Assembly (NCBI RefSeq): GCF_000327385.1
Contig: NW_008709220.1
Location: 108,941-172,940 of the forward strand
Reading direction: 5' to 3'
DNA: 64,000 bases
Source of the DNA: Lottia gigantea
Lineage: Eukaryota > Mollusca > Gastropoda > Lottiidae
Made by a program: the position numbers and the translations under genes. A model generated the notes under the pieces. It was not told the origin of the DNA. It worked only from the letters and a program-made list of their open reading frames with translations, and ran no database searches. The first letter of the stretch is position 1, and the number at the start of each line of letters is the position of its first letter. Shown piece after piece: positions 36,795-45,329 of this stretch.

Positions 36795-36866
36795 GTTCTT
36801 TTAGCAACGGTACGATCATTATTCACAGCTAGTTGATCATTATCATCGTACCGTTGCTAAAAGAAC
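36795..36866. repeat. Perfect 22 bp hairpin
   Basis: The arms 36795-36816 (GTTCTTTTAGCAACGGTACG...) and 36845-36866 are perfect reverse complements separated by 28 bases. It probably marks a small palindromic mobile element. Confidence 0.9.
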
Positions 36867-36924
36867 ATGGGAAAACCACAGAAAACAACCCGTAGAACGA
36901 AGTTATTTTGATTTGCATTTAAAT

Positions 36925-37020
36925 CAGTTGTAAAAGAGAATATAAATAGGTTTTTTAAAACTTTCATGTGTAACGTGGACTTTGATAGCAGCGAATTGCA
37001 CCATTCCAATTGTTTTTTTT
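36925..37020. repeat. Palindromic element family D, fragment
   Basis: The words GTGGACTTTGATAGCAGCG, AATTGCACCATTCCAATTG and AATAGGTTTTTTAAAAC match the arm at 12505-12570. A 135-codon minus frame (36857-37264) overlaps this repeat and a poly-T tract and is not called as a gene. Confidence 0.6.
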
Positions 37021-37428
37021 TCCATTTTTTTTTTTTTAGTTGTATACGAAGTTTTCCAACCTTCGAACACGCCACATAGCAGTTTTGTAAGTTGGGATAT
37101 TTGGTAAGGGTATACGAAACAGATTTAGATAATATTCTAAAAGCTAGTTGTTTTATTTCAGACATTTGATGTACAATAACCAGATTTCTACACTTAAATG
37201 AAATAATATTTGTCCACGATAAAAATCCCCTGAACTTGAATTCACCCAGCTGTTTACCAATCAATGTTTACATTTCAAATCAAGGCCAATCAAACAATCA
37301 AATAATCGATAGATCAATAATGATTATAGAAATCAACTCGACCATGAATTGGAAATCTATTAAAACAATAAAAACACAGTATTGATATAAGTTATTATTA
37401 TATTATTTCGACTCTGTTATATTCTCGT

Positions 37429-37560
37429 TTTAAGGGATAGTTTCCATTCGCTTGACTAATCCCACTTTATTCTAAAAAAAAATGGGAATTTTCTAGCTTA
37501 GCTAATCAATGATATGTTTCACTTACTAAATTTAGTCTTAAGTCGTAAGTCGTACGATTT
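37429..37560 (-). mobile_element. TTAA-type MITE family C, half copy
   Basis: The left edge TTTTAAGGGATAG, then TTCGCTTGACTAATCCCAC and TCTAGCTTAGCTAATCAATG, match the start of the 10206-10562 copy. Confidence 0.55.
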
Positions 37561-38230
37561 GTTGAGAAATATAAAAATATTACAGATTCAAACATTATTT
37601 AAAGCGTCAAGATGTCACGTTAATGTACGCTAACTTCTCAACAACCTCTGTTCACGTAACATTTATACCACAAATGATGTAATCTACTCATCAATACGCA
37701 ATGATTATAGCCTTAAGCCTTGGAAAAAAGGGAGCATTCATTTCTGTCTCTCTAAGAGCAAACAGTTTTTATGCGTCTTAGTTTTCAGATGACAATTAGA
37801 CTTTCAGCAAATCGACGTGACAACTCGACATCCAATATCCGTGTTTGGATAAGGCATGCTGTTCAAAATCAAAGCCTATTCAATTCCACTTTTTATAATA
37901 TAATATTTTGTAATCGTGTGCTTGGATAGCAAGTTGTTTTCAAAACATAACTGTATTCTTTCATTGTTCACTGAAGTTATTGTCATAATACGACGTCATT
38001 TAATTTTTTTATTTCCGTAGGCTATTAGGCCTTACATAGGACTAACGTATGTAAAGACCTAATAAGTTTGAAATGTCACCTTTGAAGTGTTCATAAAATT
38101 CAATTTTAATATTTTTGAAAGAGTCCTAGCAACAACGCATTAATTCAAATTTATAAATAGATTCTTGCATAAGACACAAATTTAGTCGACAATACCCATT
38201 TATATTGTAGGTAAAATATGATCTCACTGT
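37561..38230. other. Non-coding stretch, no gene seen
   Basis: AT-rich, with no frame or repeat recognised. Confidence 0.5.
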
Positions 38231-38270
38231 ATAATCTTGTATAATCTTGTATAATCTTGTTTAATCTTGT
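38231..38270. repeat. Short tandem repeat, 10 bp unit x4
   Basis: Four units of ATAATCTTGT (the last begins TT) lie directly upstream of the LINE fragment. Confidence 0.9.
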
Positions 38271-38274
38271 TACC

Positions 38275-39160
38275 TGCGATTGCATGTGTACGTTAAGCTA
38301 AATGATGACAAAACCGAATTTATTAAATTAGGTACTGATAAAGAACTGAAACAAATTGGAACAAAGGATTTGTCTATCGGTGACTCAAATATCAATACAA
38401 ATAATGTATTTAGGAGTTTGGGTGCGAACTTTGATAGTAATATGGATATGAAATCTAAGATATCTGCTATATGTAATCTTGTAACTTTCATCTATACAAC
38501 ATTGGTAGAATAAGATCCTACATTGATTATGAAACAACAAAGAAACTTGTCAATAATTTTATTCCATCAAAACTGGATTATTGTAATTCACTTCTCTATG
38601 GACTCCCAGCTATACGCCCACTCACTCTTATTCAAAATAAAGCTGCCAGAATGATTCCCTCACTTAAATTCACTGGCTCCCAATCCCATACCGCATTGAA
38701 TTCAAAATACTTTCCCTAACATATCTTGCCCTAAACTGTCCTGGAGCTCCAAAATATTTAACGTCCCTCATCAAGCACTATGAGCCCCTTTGCAATCTCC
38801 GTTCAGTTTGTCAGAATCGCTTGGAACGTGCTAATAGTAAACTTGGATAACGTTCTTTTAGATGTGCAGCTCCGAAACTCTGGAATTCACTCTCTCTTTT
38901 CACTAAATCAAGTTCAACATATGATGTATTTAAGAAAAACTTAAAAACCGAACTGTTCCAAAAGGCTTTCTACACTATATTTTGTATTCTTAGATTAATT
39001 GCGTACATTGAGGTTCTTTATTATGGACTATTGTTTTTATGTTATATCTACCATGCTTGTTATTATGTTAAATGTAGGATGTATTTTAAATTATTATTAT
39101 TATATGACTGTATCTGCACCAATGAGATATAAAAAATAGATCTTATGTGATATATCAGTT
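38275..39160 (+). pseudogene. CR1/Jockey-type LINE, 3' fragment
   Basis: Encodes the end of a non-LTR reverse transcriptase downstream of the catalytic YADD. LNDDKTEFIKLGTDKEL is the usual LNxDKTE motif. SLGANFDSNM and ISAICN follow at 38420-38475. In another frame come DYCNSLLYGLP (38577-38609) and QNKAARM (38634-38654), and AAPKLWNS with YDVFKKNLKTELFQKAF closes it (38867-38970). At least three frame changes or stops separate these pieces, and everything 5' of the thumb region is missing, so this is a dead, 5'-truncated copy. An AT-rich tail with TTATTATTATTAT ends near 39160. Confidence 0.85.
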
Positions 39161-39240
39161 TAACAATACATACATTATGACGTTATTAAAATGTAGAATT
39201 TGTAAAGCCCGTTTGAAAAGTTAAACATAGAGAGTTTAAA

Positions 39241-39953
39241 GGTGCGGCGATTTTTGTCCCCGACTCGAATCTTGAGTATAGTCCGTGCTTCTACCACAAG
39301 ATTATTGCGTTCCCGACTGGATGTTTATCTAACATATTTGATAATTGTCTCCGATAGTTTTATCGTCTGCAAGACAGACCATCATCATCCAATCAGATTC
39401 ATTCCCTTTCAATTGCATGCTCCGCACGTGATTATCAACATGATGGAAAACGACCGACTGGTGAAACTTTTGACCTGTCTAATTAAAATTAGACCTAACT
39501 TCCGTTCGTGTTTTATTATTTTCGTTAAGAATGTTTTATTAGCTATTAGCTTTGTACGTAACCACTACAGTAAGGTCTAACATTGTCCTTCTTGACTTTT
39601 CATTCTGTTATCCTTTTGTTTGTTTTAACCAATCAAGCTTATCAAGTTTGCTAGTCCAATACGCCTCGTAATGAACATATTGTTCGCGTCACATTTACCC
39701 GTCGCTGGAAAGGGTTGCCACGTGATTGGTTAAAACAGAGGTCAAGCAAAGGTTAACAGAATGAAAAGTCAAGAAGGACAGTGTTAGACCTTACTGTAGT
39801 GGTTACGTACGAAGCTAATAGCTAATAAAACATTCGAAACGAAACTAATAAAATACGAACGGTTGTTAGGTCTAATATCAATTAGACTGACTCTTGACAA
39901 GACTCTAGTCGTGACAAAAATCTCCAAACAAGACCGTTCGTGTGCCCGCACCT
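39241..39953. mobile_element. Foldback element, about 710 bp
   Basis: The ends AAAGGTGCGGC and GCCCGCACCTT are inverted. The inner arms 39480-39615 and 39755-39895 mirror each other at roughly 90 percent (for example AGCTTTGTACGTAACCACTA against TAGTGGTTACGTACGAAGCT). Outer parts match over shorter blocks (GATTTTTGTC). The apparent 112-codon frame at 39242-39580 is a by-product of the arm. Confidence 0.85.
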
Positions 39954-40489
39954 TAACATTCCGAATTGGTTGTTTTTTTTTAAATTGTTAATACCCCTTT
40001 TGGGAATTGAAATTGGCAATGATTAAATCACTAAAATAGGTGTCAATTCAATTCTCTTTCTAGAGTAATTATAGGCTTATTACTAACTGTATATAACTTT
40101 TATTGTTGTACATGTGTTACTGGTAGTTATGTATTTTTATATGGACTCATTGTTAGAAAGGCAAAGTCCTAATTGATTACCAAATAAAGAAATTATTATT
40201 ATTATTATTATTTATTGTCTCGGACGAGTTCATATTTTCTTTCTCTATGCAAAGAATATAAATAACACAACAGAATATTTGAAAAAACATTTTGAAAGAA
40301 ACATCTGCAGAATTACTTCTCTGAGAAGAAATATTGAAGTTATATACAGAATATTCTACCTGATTTAGAATCTGAAAGGTAAATTCTAAAATTTTATTCA
40401 CTTCTATAAAAATCCTTCAGGAAAATGGAAAAAATTAAGATAATTTTGTGTGCTTGTGGATTCCTTAGATGTTCCAGTTTTTCTCAATT
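39954..40489. other. Non-coding stretch with an (ATT)n microsatellite
   Basis: (ATT)n occupies about 40191-40211. Two overlapping short frames lack support. Confidence 0.5.
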
Positions 40490-40935
40490 TTTGTACAGAA
40501 CAGTTTATCAAATTATCATCAAATTCAAGCGTGAACAACATACAGATTTATTTCAAATTTCATCAAAGTTTGATAAACACTATGATATCTATGATATTTA
40601 TAGTCAAAGGCAAGTCCTAACAAAATATCGTAATCAATACATGTAGGCATACCAAGTTTTAAAAAGATTGTATAAGGTTTACCGGTAACATATTTTAAAA
40701 CTATATTTGACAAGGACAAAAACCAAAATCTGTTTGTTTTTATTTTCGAACATGATCAATTGATATACCTTCACAAATTTGATTGAGATTTCATCAATAT
40801 ATACACGCATACCAAGTTTCATTAAGTTCGGATAACAACTGTAGCTCCTATTTACAAGAAATGTGAACGGACGGGCGGAACGACAGGGGCAATATATGTC
40901 CATATTTCCATGTGAGCGCATAAAAAAAAATAATG
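40490..40935 (-). repeat. Dispersed repeat with two decayed units
   Basis: The word GCATACCAAGTTT occurs twice (40647 and 40808), each time preceded by ATTTCATCAA-type text. The second unit ends in AACGGACGGGCGGAACGACA. Direct repetition of a 160-200 bp unit suggests an old tandem or dispersed element. Confidence 0.45.
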
Positions 40936-41071
40936 ATCTCTTTCACATCATTTTTTTATGGTTCAGTTATTATTGGTGTTAGAAAGGTGCGTCTTTCAAA
41001 AGTATGCCTCTTGTTTATTTTACAGTTATCAGTGTAATCTATCTTATCGTATCGTATCTATCGTATTGGCC

Positions 41072-41611
41072 ATGGATCCTCGACCTGAATCGACAGAGGG
41101 TGGGTATGGGGGCCTCCTTCGATGCCTGGTCCAGGGATTCAGCGACCAAAGCAAGAAATTCGATGATGTAAACAAGAAATTCGATGATGCAAACAAGAAA
41201 TTCGACGGGAGATTCGACGAGATAAACAAGAAATTCGACGAGGTAAACAAGAAACTGGACAGGCAAAACGAAAAATTGGACAAGACATCCGACTACCAAC
41301 ACAAGAAATTGGACAAGCAAAGCGAAAAATTGGACAAGCAAAGCGAAAAATTGGACAAGCAAAACGAAAAATTCGACGATCTAAAAACAAGTGTTACCAA
41401 TTTGAGAAAAAAGGTTGACGAACAGATTAAACAGTGTAATGATTTACATACAGAACATCGACTAGTTGCAGAACGAGTTACGGGACTTGAAATTATAAAC
41501 CAAACTAACAAAATGGTTATCGATCGCCATGATAAATCTATTGAAAGTCTAAATCAACAGAGAGAAGAAAAGTCTAAACTAATACCTGTCCAAGCTACAA
41601 GTGATAAATAA
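41072..41611 (+). CDS. Hypothetical coiled-coil protein, 179 aa
   Basis: Not recognised as a known family. The start at 41072 is preferred over an upstream ATG at 40958 because it sits in a good context (GGCCATGG) and the first 38 upstream codons look like leader noise. Residues 28-110 are built from seven-residue units of the type KKFDEVN and EKLDKQS, encoded by a 21 bp minisatellite; the heptad period fits a long alpha-helical coiled coil. Residues 110-168 continue as an irregular charged helix (LRKKVDEQIK, VTGLEIINQTNK). It has no signal peptide or membrane segment. The frame is intact. It lies just left of a large inverted-repeat structure and 3.7 kb before an L1-type LINE, so it could be a LINE ORF1-like or gag-like protein or an unrelated host exon. 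No promoter or splice site was resolved. Confidence 0.5.
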   Translation: MDPRPESTEGGYGGLLRCLVQGFSDQSKKFDDVNKKFDDANKKFDGRFDEINKKFDEVNKKLDRQNEKLDKTSDYQHKKLDKQSEKLDKQSEKLDKQNEKFDDLKTSVTNLRKKVDEQIKQCNDLHTEHRLVAERVTGLEIINQTNKMVIDRHDKSIESLNQQREEKSKLIPVQATSDK

Positions 41612-41717
41612 TCCAGCCTACACCTCTAGTAATATATCCGTAAACTGGAAAATATAATGAGGGAGTACACCATTTTGAGTGCAAACTTAGAGATGATAGT
41701 TTAGATGTTATAACTTA

Positions 41718-42262
41718 CTAGATGTTAGACTGTCAAGATGTCCATATGTTTTACCTGTCAAGATGTCAATGTCTTTTACCTGTCAGGATGTCCATATGCT
41801 TTACCTGTTAAGATGTCCATGTATTTTACCTGTCAGGATGTCCATGATGTCCATGTGTTTTACCTGTCAGAATGTCCATGTGTTTTACCTGTCAGAATGT
41901 CCATGTGTTTTACCTGTCAGAATGTCCATGTTTTTACCTGTCAGAATGTCCATGTATTTTACCTGTCAGAATGTCCATGTGTTTTACCTGTCAGGATGTC
42001 CATGTATTTTACCTGTCCGGATGTCCATGTGTTTCACCTGTCAGGATGTCCATGTGTTGTACCTGCCAGGATGTCCATGTTTTACACCTGTCAGGATGTC
42101 CATGTGTTGTACCTGCCAGGATGTCCATGTTTTACCTGCCAGGATGTCCATGTTTTACCTGTCAGGATGTCCATGTGTTTTACCTGTCAGGATGTTCATG
42201 TTTTACCTGTCAGGATGTCCATTTTGTTAACTGTCATGATATCCACGTGTTTTACCGGGAAA
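41718..42262. repeat. Minisatellite, 25-26 bp unit
   Basis: About 20 units of GATGTCCATGTGTTTTACCT plus GTCAG. The length of 25-26 bp opens long artificial frames (191, 155 and 139 codons) rich in CPCVLPVRMSM-like text, which are not genes. Two inverted units sit at 44729-44770. Confidence 0.95.
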
Positions 42263-42482
42263 GATGTTCACTTGTGGCTTTTTATTCCTAGAACTTCGTG
42301 TACAAAAGTTTAGCTAATTTGTTTTATATTTTTTTACTAAGAACTCCAGCTGGACCTGTTTTTCAAAAATTCGTAGGTTAACGTAAACATTAAAATTAAT
42401 GGGTGCCAGGTGCCTCTGGCTGTAGACTGATCGCTATGAACCTGAAAATCAATACATCAACCAATATTCGAGCTGTATTACC

Positions 42483-42682
42483 CATAAATGTAATACCCAC
42501 TATAAATGTAATACCCACCATAAATGTAACAAAAATCAACCATAAATGTAATACCCACCATAAATGTAATAGTCATCAACCATAAATGTAATAACTAACC
42601 CCACCATAAATGTAATAATATTTAACCATAAATGTAATAACCAAAACCCACCATAAATGTAATACCCATCAACTATAAAGGT
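42483..42682. repeat. Interspersed tandem repeat of CATAAATGTAATA
   Basis: About ten CCATAAATGTAATA cores spaced 18-32 bp apart with CCCA or TCAA links. A by-product minus frame of 116 codons crosses it. Confidence 0.9.
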
Positions 42683-42861
42683 AATAAACAACGGTGCAGT
42701 TAAAATTAAGTAATTAAGCAGAGGCCGCGGAGCGGGGGGGACCTTGGCCCATAAACTGTTATTTTTTTTCATTCCAATTTTTTTTCTCATCTTTATACGA
42801 TAATGTCTTGAATCTGAAAATCGAGTGGCCGAAATCCGAGGAGTTTTGGTATGGGGGTAAG

Positions 42862-44375
42862 GGTGGAGGTTGAACTGCAAAGTCACAAAAATTATGGAAG
42901 CCGACTGCGGCCATATTACCCACGAGAGACGACTCGCCTTTTTTACTCTCGCTTTCTCGCGTTTTTCCTCGGCTATTTCCTCGCCTTCTTTCTCGCCTTT
43001 TTTCTCGCTTTTTTTACCCTCGCTTTCTCGCCTTTTTTCTCGCTTTTCCTCGCTTTCTCGCTTTTTTCCTCGGCTATTTCCTCGCCTTCTTTCTCGCCTT
43101 TTTCCTCGCCTTTTTTCTCGCTTTTTTTACCCTCGCTTTCTCGGCTTTTTCCTCGCCTTTTGTTCTCGCTTTTTTTACCCTCGCCTTTTGTTCTCGCTTT
43201 TTTTACCCTCGCCTTTTTTCTCGCCTTTTTCCTCGCCTTTTTTCTCGCTTTTTTTCTCGGCTTTTTTCTCGCTTTTTTTCTTGCTTTTTTTCTCGCTGTT
43301 TTTCTCGGCTTTTTTCTCGGCTTTTTCCTCGCTTTTTTTCTCGGCTTTTTTCTCGCTTTTTTTCACGCTTTTTTTCTCGGCTTTTTTCTCGGCTTTTTCC
43401 TCGCCTTTTTTCTCACTTTTTTTACCCTCGCCTTTTTTCTCGCTTTTTTTCTCGCCTTTTTTCTCGCTTTTTTTCTCGGCTTTTTCCTCGGCTTTTTTAC
43501 CCTCGCTTTCTCGCCTTTTTTCTCGGCTTTTTCCTCGCCTTTTTTCTCGCTTTTTTTACCCTCGCTTTCTCGCCTTTTTTCTCGGCTTTTTTCTCGCCTT
43601 TTTCCTCGCCTTTTTTCTCGCCTTTTTTCTCGCCTATTTCTTACCCTCGCTTACTCGCCTTTTTCCTCGCCTTTTTCTTCGCCTTTCTCGCCCTTTTCCT
43701 CGCTTTCTCGCCTTTTTCCTCGCTTTCTCGCCCTTTTCCTCGCTTTCTCGCCTTTTTACTCGCTTTCTCGCCTTTTTCCTCACTTCTAGCCTTTTTTCTT
43801 GCTTTCTAGCCTTCTCGCCTTTTTCCTCGCCTTCTAGCCATTTTTCTCGCCATTTTTCTCGCATTTTTCCTCGCCTTTTTCCTCGCCTTTTTCCTCGCCT
43901 TTTTCCTCGCCTTTTTTCTCGCCTTTTTCCTAGCCTTTTTTCTCGCCTTTTTCCTCGCCTTTTTCCTCGCCTTTTTCCCCGCTTTTTCGCACTTTTCCTC
44001 GCTTTTGCGCCCTTTTCCTCGCTTTCTCGCCCTTTTCCTCACTTTCGCGCCTTCTCGCCTTTTTCCTCGCCTTCTAGCCATTTTTCTCGCCATTTTTCTC
44101 GCCTTTTTCCTCGCCTTTTTTCTCGCCTTTTTCCTCGCCTTTTTTCTCGCCTTTTTCCTAGCCTTTTTTCTCGCCTTTTTCCTCGCCTTTTTCCTCGCCT
44201 TTTTCCCCGCTTTTTCGCACTTTTCCTCGCTTTTGCGCCCTTTTCCTCGCTTTCTCGCCCTTTTCCTCACTTTCGCGCCTTCTCGCCTGTTTCCTCGCTT
44301 TCTCCTCTCTTTCTGACCTTTTTCCTTATGGAAGCCGGCTGCGGCCATATTACCCTCGACTTCTCGTCCACGAAT
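42862..44375. repeat. Satellite module family E, long array
   Basis: GGTTGAACTGCAAAGTCAC and the cap TGGAAGCCGACTGCGGCCAT start the module (42896). About 1.35 kb of CTCGCCTTTTTTCTCGC-type repeat follows, and the same cap closes it (44328-44375). Part of the array (43800-44050 and 44050-44290) is duplicated as a higher-order unit of about 235 bp. Frames of 507 and 312 codons on plus and 217 on minus come purely from this repeat. Confidence 0.95.
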
Positions 44376-44968
44376 GAACCTACGAATTTTTGACAAACGG
44401 GTCCAGCTGGAGTTCTTAGTAAAAAAAATATAAAACAAATTAGCTAAACTTTTATACACGAAGTTCTAGGAATAAAAATCCACAAGTGCACTGATTCCAT
44501 GTACAAAAAAAAAACAAATACCCCCATTGATTCTATTGTTTCTCATTTCCCTTTGTTTAAGAGCTAACTCTATTACTAAAATGTAACAAGCCATTTTGTT
44601 TAGGTACATATCATAAATTAGTTAGTGATTTTAGATGATATTTTGGATAAATTATAACTGATGGTTGTTCAACACTTATTGTGTAAAAAAAAGTTATTAG
44701 TATACTTCTGGACATCTTTCACGATAAAACACATGGACATCCTGACAGGTAAAACACATGGACATCCTGATTTTAGCAAGTGCTTCATTTGATTTGTCAA
44801 TTACTAAAATTGCTGTTAAATTTAGTTTTATCAGCATATAAGATTACACTTTTTCATAAAATCTCGATTTTTTCTCCAGGATTAGTTTTGTAAGAGGCTA
44901 GGAGGAAATAAGTTGAAAAACCTTGTGGTGCACATTGCTCAGTAAGACACATTATGGTTTCTTTTCAG

Positions 44969-45001
44969 AAACTTCAAGACCAAGTAGGAGGAAAAATGCT
45001 G
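44969..45001 (+). other. Possible 33-base microexon
   Basis: A polypyrimidine tract and acceptor (GGTTTCTTTTCAG) precede 33 bases, followed at once by a consensus donor (GTGAGT). The 33 bases read as eleven open codons, KLQDQVGGKML. The splice-site pair is unusually good for this AT-rich background, but no neighbouring exon is recognised, so chance is not excluded. Confidence 0.3.
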
Positions 45002-45329
45002 GTGAGTATCCTCCTTCATATTAACAGGATATCAGCGAAATATAAAACTACTATTTAAAATCTCAATACACTAAACTTTGATTGACTAAATAAATAGTAC
45101 AAAGTTCTGACCTAATTTTTGAGAATATTAAAAAGAAATAGTGCTGATTATGAACTGTGTATTTAATTTTATATTTAACCAGTAAAATTTTTATTTGAGA
45201 GTTTGGATCTACCCAGTGAGTTATTGATGTTAAGATAGAAGATAGAAAAAGATAGAAAATGAAGAAAGAGAAAAACTAATAGAAGAAATGAAACTGAAAA
45301 CTCTGATGGAGATTAAGAAATCCCCCATC

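Larger units (their letters stand above)
41718..44770. mobile_element. Large foldback structure enclosing satellite DNA
   Basis: Core arms 42269-42379 and 44377-44488 are inverted copies of about 111 bp at roughly 93 percent identity (for example CCTAGAACTTCGTG against CACGAAGTTCTAGG; AACTCCAGCTGGAC against GTCCAGCTGGAGTT). The inversion continues outward. The left minisatellite unit (CATGTGTTTTACCTGTCAGG) reappears inverted at 44729-44770, after a 200 bp stretch (44497-44710) with no left counterpart. Inside lie an ATAAATGTAATAC array and the family-E satellite. No transposase is visible. Confidence 0.75.

Noticed and set aside
36857-37264. 135-codon minus frame with a lysine run
   Set aside because: Crosses a hairpin arm, a family-D repeat fragment and a poly-T tract, so it is a composite of non-coding pieces.
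39242-39580. 112-codon plus frame
   Set aside because: Lies wholly in the arm of a palindromic element; no domain.
41738-42313. Three overlapping plus frames of 191, 155 and 139 codons
   Set aside because: Produced by a 25-26 bp minisatellite without stops; all three frames translate the same unit.
42870-44393. 507-codon open frame on the plus strand (and 312- and 217-codon frames overlapping it)
   Set aside because: Entirely made by the CTCGC-T-rich simple repeat; residues are only repeated FSRLFPR-like text and several frames are open at once.
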